From assembly GCA_033296885.1 (NCBI GenBank), contig MU864060.1, forward strand, positions 1 through 45,292: 45,292 nt of DNA, given 5' to 3'. The notes beneath the pieces are model-generated. The model was not told the DNA's origin. It made no database searches and worked only from the letters and a program-made list of their open reading frames with translations. The stretch is from Triangularia verruculosa. Lineage: Eukaryota; Ascomycota; Sordariomycetes; Sordariales; Podosporaceae. A program made the position numbers and the translations under genes. Below are positions 10,221 through 20,800 of the stretch, in pieces; position 1 is the stretch's first letter, and each line of letters opens with the position of its first letter.

Positions 10221-10880
10221 AACACTTGGCACGGGCCAACTTCAGCATGAACTCGTGCAAAAAAACTAAAGCGAAATTAAAAGATCCTCGTCACTTGGGT
10301 TGGATACGGGGGTACGAAGTATTCGTGGTGGCAATCTGGTGGGGCTGAACAAAACCTCCAGCGTGCATGGGCAGTTCCAACCTCGCGTCAACGACAATGG
10401 GTGTGACACGCGGCCAACAAAATAATGCGCACTCACAAACACCCACTACGAGCCTCAATTTACTCAAAAATCAACCTTTTTGACTACCTTTTATTGCAAT
10501 TTACATCTTTTTGACGGAATCGTCAATATTTGCGATTACTTTGTTGATTTTTCAATTGATCTAATTACAATTACCAAAAATATTCGACTTCCATCGCCAC
10601 CACCAGCAAAGAGCGACTTTCTTAGCGATCCCCCATACAAAGCTGCTCCGATAGGGTAAAACCTGTTTGTGAGTGAGTATTATTTGTTGGCCGCGTGGTG
10701 TGGAAATGAAACTGACGGGGAAGTGGCAAATACGTCCCGCATCTTGTCTTTGCGCTTCCCCGCCACGCCCCCCTATCAGACAATTCCGTCCATGGTTGAG
10801 TCCTCCTGCAGCGTAACCCCACCTGGTAGATAGTCGAAAACCGGGACGGATAAAGCGATAGTCTCTAACCGGATTCGGTA
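10221..10880. other. Gene-free stretch
   Basis: Contains an A-homopolymer at 10212-10223 and AT-rich DNA at 10450-10570. ORFs on the minus strand (10561-10911) show no domain or splice signals. Nothing supportable. Confidence 0.4.
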
Positions 10881-11232
10881 GACAGCCACATACACCACCA
10901 CAACGCCCCAATATTCAGCCCCAGGCTTGAAATGCCGTACAATGTAATTACCAGCCAATTTACATTGGGAGGGGAGCATATCAGTCACAGCAGAGTGTTT
11001 ACCAGGAGCCTCACTTCCATGTTCAGAGACAGGCACCACAGACGCAGTACGGAGGTGTAAGCCACCAACCCTACTTGATGCCTCCTCCCACACAACCGCC
11101 TCCTCGCAATATTTACCACCTGCAACGCAGTATTTACAGCCTCAATATCAACAGTCACAGGTGCCACCGGGAGGGTGGTGGACAGGGCGGTGGGCAGGGC
11201 GGAGAGACGGAAGTGCGGTTCAATTGGCCTAA
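10881..11232 (+). pseudogene. Q/P/Y-rich protein fragment broken by frameshifts
   Basis: Three successive plus-strand frames give one coherent low-complexity protein: 'YTTTTPQYSAPG' near 10890, then 'SQQSVYQEPHFHVQRQAPQ' through 'YLMPPPTQPPP' (about 10980-11100), then 'QYLPPATQYLQPQYQQSQ' and 'PPGGWW' (about 11106-11180), ending at a stop at 11230. Each change of frame is a small indel. The pattern suggests the prion-like or linker tail of a larger protein whose other parts are missing. No family is assigned. It is not RIP-mutated. Confidence 0.45.
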
Positions 11233-11803
11233 TTAGTCAAAAAGTAGTGACGAATTGAAAAGACTGCGTTTTTAAACTATTTGGCTAATACTACGGTTCT
11301 GACGATAACTTCATTTTGTAGGCTTCCAAGGTTGTTGTGGTCGGGCGACGCGTCTTGCGGCATCGGCCGGCACTTGCAAGTTGGTTTACGCGTCCACGGA
11401 AATGTTTGAAAGCCTTGTTTGGCTGTATTTTTCCTGTGGCTTGCACTTGGGGCTGACAGGCGGGTCTTTTCTTGATGCGGTTAGACACTGTCACTCTATC
11501 CAGAGGATGCCATCAGTTTATCCGTCCCGGTCGAAAACGATCTTGCCCAACAGTCTTCCCTGATTTTCCCCTTGTCCTTCCGCTCGGCGATGATTGGGGT
11601 TATTTGAGCTGAGGGATTCGGATGACCACAGACTCCGCTAAATCACTTCTCACACTGCTCGCAATTTTGTTGCATCTCTCGCGCCTCTCGCAGCTGATTT
11701 ACTTATAATTCAAACCTCCCCGGTTGATGTCGCAGGGTGTGCGAGTTCTCTCGGTCACTTGATTTACACATTGTAGCGCACTTGCCGCACACACTACCTC
11801 ACC
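11233..11803. other. Upstream region of the proline-rich ORF
   Basis: No supportable gene. Short overlapping ORFs on both strands at 11290-11560 show no motif. The last 100 bases are pyrimidine-rich (CTCTCGC, CCTCCCC) as often seen before fungal start codons. Confidence 0.35.
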
Positions 11804-12319
11804 ATGGATCCGACACTCCCATCCCCACTCCGAAACGCACAACTCTCAACATCGTCTCAATTTCCCGACCATCATCGCAACGACCTACCGCTATCCTCAT
11901 CGGGATCGAAGGCTTCGCCAACTGTTCAACCGCCAGGCTACCATGATAAACGTATAATGGATGGCGAACCTCGCCAAAATACACAATCAACACAGCCATT
12001 CTCCTCCACCCGATATGGCCAGTTCTCCGAGCATCCCAGCTACCGCGACGATAATGAACCACCACCGCCATTCCCATCGACGTCGAACGCTTCGCCAGCT
12101 ATTCAACTACCAAACTACCACAACGATAAGCATATAAAAAATGACGAGCCTCTCGAAGACACACAATCAACACAGCCATTCTCCACTAGAGATGGCCAGT
12201 TTCTCGACCGTCCCAATGAACCACCGCCGCCTTTCCCATCGACGTTGAGCGCTTCGCCAGCTGTTCAACCGCCGGGCCACCGCAGCGATAAACCACTATT
12301 GATATCCTCAGCGGAGTAG
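11804..12319 (+). CDS. Proline/serine-rich repetitive protein, 171 aa
   Basis: The intronless ORF starts in a good context (CACCATGG). The product is disordered and built of about 2.5 tandem units of roughly 55 residues: each has 'ASP..Q.P.YH..K', then 'DTQSTQPFS' or 'NTQSTQPFS', then a 'GQF' segment and 'NEPPPPFPST'. There is no signal peptide, membrane helix or known domain. The repeats are also visible in the DNA (for example CACAATCAACACAGCCATTCTCC at about 11980 and 12160). It may be a free-standing hypothetical gene or the N-terminus of a larger, lost one; the 227-bp satellite follows 75 bp downstream. Confidence 0.45.
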   Translation: MDPTLPSPLRNAQLSTSSQFPDHHRNDLPLSSSGSKASPTVQPPGYHDKRIMDGEPRQNTQSTQPFSSTRYGQFSEHPSYRDDNEPPPPFPSTSNASPAIQLPNYHNDKHIKNDEPLEDTQSTQPFSTRDGQFLDRPNEPPPPFPSTLSASPAVQPPGHRSDKPLLISSAE

Positions 12320-12393
12320 CTAAGTTCTTTCCTCGCCCTCTCTTTCCCTTTTTCCTTATCCCCCCTACTTGCTGTTATTCCCCCTCCGCCTCT

Positions 12394-12990
12394 CTTCCTA
12401 GCATTGTACTGAAGAGTGTTGTCCATGAGTCGAGGCCATAAAAACTTGCCAACTCCTATTCATCCGGTACGCCTGATGAAAGGACTGGGGATCTCGATAG
12501 GTGGCGGACAGAGTGCGTTGCTTGTTGTAGCACTCTCTGTTGTCTCTGCCCGTTTGTGGCAACTAGCCGACAGTTGCATTGCTATCCGAGAGAGGCGGAA
12601 TGGATGTACGGCCATGTTTCTTTCCTAGCATTGCATTGAAGAGTGTTGTCCATGAGTCGAGGCCATAAAAACTTGCCAACTCCTTCTCATACGGTACACC
12701 TGTGGATAGACTGGGGATCTCGATAGGTGGCGGACAGAGTGCGTTGCTTGTTGTAGCGCTCTTTGTTGTCTCTGCCCGTTTATGGCGACTAGCCGACAGT
12801 TGCATTGCTATCCGAAAGATACGGAATGGACGTACGGCCATATTTCTTTCCCTAGCATTGTAACTGAAGAGTGTTGTCCATGAGTCGAGAGCTATTCATC
12901 CGGTACGCTTGGTGGAAGGACTGGGGATCTCGATAGGTCTTTGACCGTTTGTGGCGACTAGCCGACAGTTGCATTGCTACGCGAGAGAAG
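12394..12990. repeat. Tandem satellite, three units of 227 bp
   Basis: The unit begins TTCCTAGCATTG.ACTGAAGAG and includes GTTGTCCATGAGTCGAGGCC, GGGGATCTCGATAGGTGGCG and GCCGACAGTTGCATTGCTA. Units 1 and 2 are full length (12395 and 12622, offset 227). Unit 3 starts at the same spacing (12849) but has two internal deletions, after CATGAGTCGAG and after CTCGATAGGT, and ends near 12990. Divergence is a few percent and not obviously RIP-type. The array lies directly in front of the gene starting at 13053. Confidence 0.85.
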
Positions 12991-13052
12991 CGGGACGATC
13001 CCTTATTACTTATCTATTATAGTAGTAAAACCCCTTGAACAATCGATAACTA

Positions 13053-14905
13053 ATGAACTTTAGGTCCAGCGAACTCGAGATTACCCTCAAATATATCGGG
13101 CGTATTGCCTGGGTCACCGAACACAAGTCCCTACGAGACACAACCGACCTCCAACTCAAGTTGGATATTGACACTTGCAACAAAAGAGCCGTCATTTTTC
13201 TCTCTGGAAAACTCTATTTCAAAAAGAAAAGACAGCCAGTTTCGCTCTACATATTCCTTCCCCCCGAGGATATCATGTCTATCTGTTTCACTCGCCATCC
13301 CGATATCTGTACCTATGATGTGTCCTTATCCTTCGGTTCCCTATGCTTCACCATGGCGCGGCCACCAAGTCTTGTTGGCCCTTCTGATTGGCCTTTGGAG
13401 CCAAAGGAGCGTTCAAGAGACCTGTTGGGAAATATGAAGGCTTTATCCACAGTCTGCGAGTTCACCATCGAACTAGATTTGTCCTCTATTGAGGCTGAAG
13501 TTCATGACCAACTAGCGTCACTCCATTCTGTCTTGTCAGTCAACAGTCTCAAATGCTTCAAACCGAACCTGGAAAGCTTTCTTCCTCCCCTATACGCTGG
13601 AGACGGTGGCCAACGTATTCATGTGGGCACAAACACCACTCCCAATACTTCGTCAGGATACCAAGGAGCAATGGTCAATCCTGCAAGCAGCCGCCTTCCA
13701 AGTCCGACGCACAACGGTATGTTCTCTAGGGCGCTGTTGCTATGGTGTCTGTTCTTTCCTAATACGAGCATTGCTAGCCCAGGAACGTCACCGCGGCAAC
13801 GGCTCGTCCTCACCTTGTCCCCCTACCAACAAACATGGCGTCGAGTTAAGAGATAACTATGGTAACTTGGCACACAGTTTCACACCAGGTATATTGCTTA
13901 TACCCAATGCTCATTTTCTTATTTGTACTAAGTTTTCCAGCTCTCGAGCGCGAACTCTCCATCGACCCTGTGGATCCCCCTCTGAGCTCTTGCTCACCTA
14001 GTTGGTTCCGCCGAGGTGCTTTCAATGTATTTCCATTGCTAATTTCTTTTCTAGGCCGGAAACGTCGACGTCCCAACCACACATTTCCCCTCGATATAAC
14101 TACTCTAAGCGCATGCCAAGGCCCCTCTGAAAACCCCACCTCCCCTGGTAAGGTTGTCACACGATATCATCATCTTATCGTCCCTAACAAATATGCTTTT
14201 GCGCTAGAACAACACCTACAGCGCATAAACGATGTTTGGGCCCCCTCGGATAAGCTGTCTATTCTGAACGATCGCATCGCAACCCTCGAAACCTGGATAA
14301 TACGGATACAAACACATCTGGACGATCTCGTTAATCAGTATTCTCCTTGTCGATATGATACGGAGGAGGCTGAGACGATTAAGGTACAGGGCGAAGACTT
14401 CACCGAACGTCAAGTGCAGGATATGCGCATTGAAGTGGTGGGCGAATTTAACGACAAGTTGGAAGGATCGGTGCAAGATGAGATTGCTGCGTTCACGTGC
14501 GATGTTCAAGAAGCCGTGCAAAACAAACTGGATGAGATTGATGAGATCCAGGAATGCACCCAGGGTCTTCGTGATCAATTTGGCAAGATTGCAGCGGAGG
14601 TTAAGGAAATAACTACGAAGGTGGCCGAAATCGAACATAACACAAACAATCGGCTGGACAGACTGGAACAGAAGTTGGAATCCAGCACTCGTGGCAATGC
14701 TCTTCCGATCGACTTCGAATTTGCAGTTAGCCATATCCTAGTCACATATGCCGATGAGTTGACGGCAGATGAGAAGATGAGAGTGTTGGAATTTCTTCAA
14801 GCGAACCCTTCTAGTGCAACCATATATAATCTATGTGGTGCAAACTCAGCTACCAGCTTACAACGCAATTTTATAAACAAGTGGAAACGGAATCCTCTTT
14901 CGTAG
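13053..14905 (+). CDS. Uncharacterised protein, 546 aa: N-terminal conserved domain, disordered KRRR linker, coiled-coil C-terminus
   Basis: Five exons are inferred: 13053-13716, 13778-13888, 13941-14015, 14055-14147 and 14208-14905. Introns of 61, 52, 39 and 60 nt have GT/AG ends and CTAAT/CTAAC-like branch sites; phases join without a stop. The N-terminal 220 residues ('WPLEPKERSRDLLGNMKAL', 'VCEFTIELDLSSIE', 'LYAGDGGQRI') resemble a widespread fungal family of unknown function that I recall only from general knowledge. A proline/serine linker with 'RGRKRRRPNH' (a possible nuclear signal) follows. Residues about 315-480 form heptad-rich coiled coil, then a small helical end. The 39-nt third intron is unusually short and divisible by three, so it may instead be 13 translated residues. 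The start ATG is the first after the satellite. Confidence 0.65.
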
Positions 14906-15300
14906 GGGTAGGGCCGGCATCCAGTGGAGGCAATCATCATGGCATGTATCGTATCATTGGGCATGTACTTCCGACTGATCTTCTGTAAAGGTCCAGAATC
15001 TTCCACCAAGACTGTTCCCGTACCTCCTTTTTCGATGGCATTCGTGCATTCTATGGCATGTGGCTCAACGTAGTGGCCCAGTCCTGGCCGGAAGCTCAGG
15101 GGGTGGCCAGTGCAAAAGAGAGACCAAAACATCAAGAAAATCTGTAAATAGTCGTTTTCAGCTGTGACCTTCCGCCTCATCTGAGGGTGTGTCAAAAAGA
15201 AGGCCTTGGCAGTGGTTTCATCAGCCACTGTGGCTGCCCCCATCTTAGTATGATCAGGCGGGTAATGAAGTTCTTGACGTGCCGAGCGTGCCCAGATCCG
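14906..15300. other. 3' flank of the coiled-coil gene
   Basis: A minus-strand ORF of 192 codons (14797-15375) overlaps the end of the preceding gene and has no known motif. I judge it a chance frame. No other feature is seen. Confidence 0.35.
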
Positions 15301-15833
15301 ATGATCTCTGTCCAGGACCTTGCAAGAATTGAACTCCAATCCTGGCCCAGAACACTTCAACGCGGCCATTGACACGGTCCTCTACACCTACAACACGGCC
15401 GGCGCGCTACACGAGTACCCGGAGGAAAGGGCGGATCCAAAGTTTTAACAGTGGAATGGTGGTTGGTGTGGTTGACATTGGTGGTGGTGCCATGGTTGGG
15501 TCAGCACCCAACGAAAGCCCAAACCCACGGGGTGGAGAAGCCAACCTCCCAAGTTCCCCCCTCGAGCTCGAACAACATGTATTCATGCATACCCCACAAG
15601 CCTCCCTGGAAGACACAGATGATTTTCAGGTAGTAGGAAGCCGGAAAAGGCGACGCCCTGGAAGGCCCCCCACCAGCGAGGTCCTTAGGGCAGCTGGGGC
15701 ACACCCATCCCATACCCAAGGTAATAAGCAGTGCCTAGAGGTACTGCTAGAAGAAGCAAAGTACGATATCATGGCCATACAAGAACTCTGGATAAACACT
15801 TTTACCAAGTCAATTTTGCGGAACATTTGTTAA
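15301..15833 (+). pseudogene. LINE (non-LTR retrotransposon) fragment: ORF1/ORF2 junction and start of endonuclease
   Basis: An open plus-strand frame reads a low-complexity linker ending 'SRKRRRPGRPP', then from 15723 'CLEVLLEEAKYDIMAIQE' and 'LWINTFTKS'. This is the start of the apurinic-type endonuclease (EEP domain) of fungal Tad/I-type LINEs; the Glu in the 'AIQE' motif is the catalytic acid, and such elements normally read 'EPW' where this copy has 'ELW'. Similarity stops at about 15820, before the reverse transcriptase, and the frame ends at 15833. It is a short truncated copy, not visibly RIP-mutated. Clade assignment is tentative. Confidence 0.55.
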
Positions 15834-16176
15834 AGTTGTAAATTACCTTACGTTCAAACTTTACAGCTCTGCAAGACCTGTCCTTCTCGACAGCTGCAAG
15901 CAAGGTTTAATCCAGGTGAGGTATGACATAAACCCAAGCCACTGGGCATCACGCCATTCTCTGTCTTGAAGAAGCCACCATGTTCTATGCTACTGGAACT
16001 ATCAGATAAAACGGGCGTAAATCCCCGAAAGCTTATTACCATCTCCAAATGTCTCTTGTTAGGTAGGTATCCTTAAGGCCTCGTTACTTAGGTATCCTTG
16101 GGGTCTACCTGTTTGACTAGTCTTAAAGGCCACCCTGCTACCCCAAAGAGTCTTTCACCTTTTCTTCAAGAGGGCT
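15834..16176. other. Intergenic, 3' of the agmatinase gene
   Basis: No gene. Short direct repeats of TTAGGTATCCTT (about 16060-16100) are present. Confidence 0.4.
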
Positions 16177-17689
16177 TTAACGGTCGTCAACGGCCACAGC
16201 AGTCTTCACCATCAAATATAGAAGAGATTGCACAACCTCGGCAGCCGCTACCCCCGTTATTTCACCAGCACCATCATAAGCCGGCGCTACTTCCACCACA
16301 TCAGCACCGACAACTTTGAGCCCGACGAGGCCGTCGAGGATAGTCAACAGCTCTCTTGAAGTCCAACCACCGGGCTCGGCCGTACCCGTTGCTACAATTG
16401 TCATTACCCAGTCAGTCACACTAGAACTGAGCTTGGGTCGTTGCTTCAGCGCTGACGACTTACCTGGGGCATACGCGGGATCCAGAACGTCAATGTCGAC
16501 ACTGATATATACATTTGCGTCGCCAACTCTGGCCTTCAGCCGTTCAATGATTCCGCTAGTTCCGACGCGGTCGAGATCTCTGGCGGTGACAAAGTCAAAA
16601 CCACAGCGGCGGTCATTCTTCATGTCTTTGACAGGATGAGCAAGGGGAGCCCGGATCCCGGCGTGGATGCTGGAGTTTGTGATGAGCCCCTATCCTTGTT
16701 CAGTTAGTCCAGCACCAACAATTCAAGGCCGCTTATTGCAGTACCTCCTCATGGGCAATGTGAAGAAAGGTTCCGTGGTTTACGGCTCTGGCTCTGGTGT
16801 CAGTAAATGGCTCTAGCGATAAAACAGCTACAGGATCAAGTGCCTACCCATAGTCAGAGATATCTCCTCCCAAAACATTGGGATTCCAGGTATCTTTGCA
16901 GTTGGGTATAGCATTAGCCTTCAAGTGTGCCAAAATGCAACCGACAATAACATACCGATGTGCGCATCAAAATGGATCACCGAGAGCTTCCCCCATCTCT
17001 TGTATGATGCCCTTAGGGCTGCAAGCGTTGTCGTATGATCACCCCCCAGATTGATGATTCTGGCAACCGGTGACAGATCCTTCGACACGGGGGGCCGAGA
17101 AGTGATGATATCATGCCCTTTTTCCAGTTGTTTCAGAGCGACGGTGTTGTCTAATCTTGTCATCGGTACATCTCCACAGTCAATGATCTTCACATTGCTC
17201 TTGAAAACATTCTCTCCTAAATCGAGTCAGCTACCTTACCCCTGTTGGGCACACTCCTTACAATTGGTCAATGCTAGGTACTTACCGGTGTATAGGTTCC
17301 ATGCCGCATCCGCGTAGATGCGTGAGGAGCCGGATCTGATGGCACCCGGCCCAAATCTTGCCCCAGGTCGACCAGTAGTAGCCTAAAAGGTTCCATTGGC
17401 AGCTGTTCACGTCATCTTGACAGGCTGAGGTGAGACCCACAGTATCAAAAGGTGCGCCGAGAACGGCAATGTCGTATGCAAGGTCCTTCTGTTTAGACAG
17501 ACAGGGCATATAAGGCACGTTCGCATATGTTGTCAAACCCCAAGGCGTGTCATCGGTCTCGAAGGTGGGGGCCGTGGATAAAGGATTTTGGGCCATGTAT
17601 CGGAAGTTATTGTGTGACTCCAAGCCATAGGATCTATTGGCTAAAGCAAGCCCGATGAGGAGCCACCCTAAGCGATGATTGGAGCACAT
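16177..17689 (-). CDS. Agmatinase-type ureohydrolase, secreted, 380 aa
   Basis: Ureohydrolase that releases urea from agmatine or a related guanidino substrate, giving putrescine. Seven exons (17689-17441, 17382-17286, 17216-16956, 16893-16848, 16793-16745, 16689-16464, 16391-16177) with six GT-AG introns of 54-72 nt splice in frame. All six manganese ligands are present: His176 in 'NLGGDHT', Asp199, His201 and Asp203 in 'HFDAHID', Asp299 and Asp301 in 'SVDIDVLDP'. 'GRPGARFGPGAIR' and 'GTAEPGGWTSREL' are also family hallmarks. The start at 17689 gives a signal peptide ('MCSNHRLGWLLIGLALA'), so the enzyme is probably secreted or vacuolar, as in other extracellular-type fungal agmatinases. Length is normal for the family. 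Substrate identity is inferred, and arginase or guanidinobutyrase activity cannot be excluded. Confidence 0.92.
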
Positions 17690-18523
17690 GATGTATTCTC
17701 GTAGGAATGATGCTTTCCAAGGGGTTGTGATATTGCAAGATTCTTCTTGCTTGCATTTTCCCAAAGCGGGGTGATGAGGTCCGCGCAAATGGAGTCATCA
17801 TGGACTCCATCCAGGCTTGGAGTGGAGATGACATCTCGTCAAAAACCCCTAACCCTTGCCAGTATCACAGTGCCATGGAAAAAATGCCAAGGTTGCCTTG
17901 GCGATGGAGTTTCAGACTTGACAGCGGAACGGCCCGCCCTACCACACAATTCCAACGACATCCAAGCTGCGCCATAAGATTTTGTGGAAATTGCAATGCA
18001 CACAATTATCCACGGCACATCAACGACACATTGTTTGTGTTGTAAACTTCTTCAGAATTGAGAAAAATAGAAAAGCTAGAACACTGCCAAGCTACCCACG
18101 ATACCCGCATACAGCTTCGAAAGCATGGACCACATTGATATCAAGCTGATTGAAAACATGGTGTAGGGTCACGCAAGCTTCGTGAATCTTGATTCTGGAC
18201 CTGGTGCAATTTTTCCAATTACACACCTCATGATAGGTAGGTATGATAGCTCATTTGCGTAACGAATAAATTCAAGTGTGAGATAAAGTTTTTGTGGCAA
18301 GACTGGAACATGCTGTCGAGTGTCTGGTAGATGGTTTCTGACCCTGGCTCGGGGTAGGTCTACCTTAGGCAGTCCAGACCATTAGGTGAAGTATGCCCCA
18401 CCCACAGGAATTGATGGCAGATAGCATTGCTCCATGAACGCCATTCGATGCTTCAGTTACTGGGGCAGTTGAATGCACCTTGCCGCAAAAACAACAACAG
18501 CCCGCCACACGATCGCCCTCAAG
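17690..18523. other. Divergent intergenic region between agmatinase and RNase H-like gene
   Basis: No gene is supported. It should contain both promoters. Pairs of GGTAGGTATGATAG-like sequence and pyrimidine stretches are seen, but no defined binding site. Confidence 0.4.
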
Positions 18524-20101
18524 ATGGCAGCCAACAGCCCCTCCGCGCATTTGCGCGAAGATCCTTCCCCCATCAAAGACCCGGTCCCTCGTGGTAAGTC
18601 GGGTCGCAAGAAAACGTATTGAAGTCGGGTATTCGATGAATTTGAAAATCTTCGTCGACTCTGTCCCACTTGATAGCGAACCCCATTCCTCTCATTTCCT
18701 CTCCAACGATTTTAGCTTCGTGTTACCCTGCCAGCAGACGAATTGTCGTAGGCGAATTGTCGGAAGGTGAAGTATTCGAAGAAAAGGTCTTAGATTGGGC
18801 GCAAAGAAGATGACACGGCAGGAGATGCAACTCAAAAAGATTCCTGACTGACTGTGTCGATGTTTGCAGACTCGAATACGTCCACTCGAATACTCCCAGC
18901 CTCCGCGGGCGTACCCACCGATCCCCCGGCTCCTCCAGGGACCTTGCCTCCGAGGCACCCAAGTCTGCCGCCAAAGCCTGTTGGTCCGTTTCAACCAGCC
19001 GGACCGGAGAGGAGGCAGTCCTCGATGGATGTGGGCCTGCCGCCCAGCCCGTACTGCCAGATACCCGCTGTCGAAAGCCACCCGTCAACAACTACTGTCA
19101 GGACCCCCGACAACAGTGGAAGTAAAGAGCCTTGTGGTTCTGCAGAAGGGCAAAGCCATAGCGCTCAAGGGGATGATCATAGTACAAGCGCCATCCAGAG
19201 ACACGTTGACGCAGGCCTGGAAGCCCGTCGCGCTGAAGCCCATGTGTCAACAGCACATGACTTCCAGTTAAACCTGTTCTGCGATGCATCGATGTCGCAT
19301 GATCGCCATGCAGGCGCTGTAGGATCTTACGCATACACATTCAAAAAGTACCGGCCTGGCACCAACGAGCATGGTGAATGGGTGGCAGTTGCGTGGCCAG
19401 TGGATGTCGTGGTCGGGCCCGATGAATCCGAGTCGGTGGCAATTGTGGACACTGTGCATGCTGCCAAACACGAGTTGGAACACATCATGGGCTCCCGCCA
19501 AATCTCGCCTAGTAACAAACCTTAGGAGGAAGTTACGGTCGGCATTTACTCGGACTCGGACAATTGTGTGACTACCTTGACATACATGCAGGCAAAGATG
19601 GCAGAGGATCTAGGATATCTGAAAAGGCAGGAGGATTTCGAACGGAAAGAACCCCAGGCGATGAAGGTGCCCACAAGATTTGGCCTCAGAGTCCTCAGAG
19701 CCGAGCGCGCTCTCAGATGGGCCGCGATAGGGTGCGGAATCAAGAAGCTAAACGTCAAATACGTGTGGACACCTGGACACAATGGCGTCGCGATGAATGA
19801 GTTTGCTGATAATCTGTGTACGCAAGCACGACTTAGCAATAGGCCCCTATATGTGGTCAACAAGGTTTTCAGGTCATTTCCTGCCACCCTCAGGAGTTAC
19901 TATGGCGCTGTGCGACCGACTCTGCTTGAAGTGAAGGCACTTCTCGCCCAAAGACCAGCAAATCCAACGGGGAGAACCGCAGCCCAACTTATCGCGAAGC
20001 GGATCAGGGATGCAAGAAAGAGGACCAGACTTCTGGTTACAACAATTTTTTTGAACGGGAGTGGGGATGCAGAAGGCAGTAAGATTACGGATAAAGATTA
20101 A
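18524..20101 (+). pseudogene. RNase H-like protein with proline-rich leader, interrupted by one in-frame TAG
   Basis: Proposed exons are 18524-18593, 18716-18766 and 18870-20101, with GTAAGT and GTGAAG donors and AG acceptors that join in phase 1; the first two exons are less certain than the third. The N-terminal leader contains 'LPPRHPSLPPKPVGPF' and 'AGPERRQSS'. The C-terminal part has the RNase H-fold signature: 'LNLFCDAS' (first Asp), 'ESESVAIVDT' (Glu on the helix), 'GIYSDSDN' (second Asp) and 'WTPGHNGVAMNEFADNL' (His and last Asp). A TAG at 19523-19525 divides these between motifs two and three, while the frame is otherwise unbroken to 20101. It fits a CAG changed to TAG. The sequence is unlike retroelement RNase H and probably was a cellular gene of unknown role. 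Readthrough or a missed intron are alternatives. Confidence 0.6.
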
Positions 20102-20800
20102 GGGGCTTGAAAGATTGGACAAGATGGACGTGCAGGAGAAAACAGAGGTGGGAGCGGGATGCGAGTGGTATAAGGTCGGGTGTTAGGGTACCAATGTCGA
20201 AACAGATGAATAAATCACGTATTGAACAAGTGAGGGAGACGCTTATTCATGCTTCCGTTGACTAGCCGAAGATTCCAATGGCATCGTAGGTGTTTCGTAT
20301 TACTATATCTATATTCCTCTGGCCGTCATGGATATGAAGGATGTCGCGGGCGGCTCCCGACCTGAGCGTCACACGCACATTGCACTCCTGTTCTACCACA
20401 CGACAAAAAAGCCATGATATCCTCAGGTAGGTAATCTATATCACTGCCTACATCACTTCCATGGATTCTCCTGGAGCTGGCACTGCCAATCGGGAATGGT
20501 TGATTGAATGAAAAGAAACTGTGAAAAATAGCAAAAAATAGGTACCACCACAGGAGTGGACTGTGGGTGTCCGGGGGCTCGAAAGCTGGACTACAGCTTC
20601 ACTCAAGCAAGGGTACCGCTGCACCATAATACCTACCATCTGGCGCATTTAATTCGATGTCAGCTGCAGCAAAACTTGGGTATATTTACTGGACGCCCCG
20701 CCTTGCTCTTGATCCTCCTGTTCCAGCCCAAAACCAATGCTTTGCAGTCTCGGCATGTCATCCTTAAGCCTAGCACAAAACCAACAATCCAAGCCCACAC
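20102..20800. other. Intergenic stretch
   Basis: No supportable gene; short ORFs only. Confidence 0.4.

Noticed and set aside
10036..10260. Minus-strand ORF opposite the NACHT relic
   Set aside because: It is the antisense of recognised NACHT sequence.
12416..12841. ORFs of 70 and 92 codons within the 227-bp satellite
   Set aside because: They follow the repeat units and start or stop at arbitrary points; no domain.
13606..13716. An alternative frame reading 'WAQTPLPILRQDTKEQWSIL' inside exon 1 of the 13053 gene
   Set aside because: It is closed by a stop upstream (about 13512) with no good intron, whereas the main frame continues through the family-like 'LYAGDGGQRI' and joins cleanly to exon 2.
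14797..15375. 192-codon minus-strand ORF
   Set aside because: It overlaps the 3' end of the spliced gene and the LINE fragment and has no motif or splice support.
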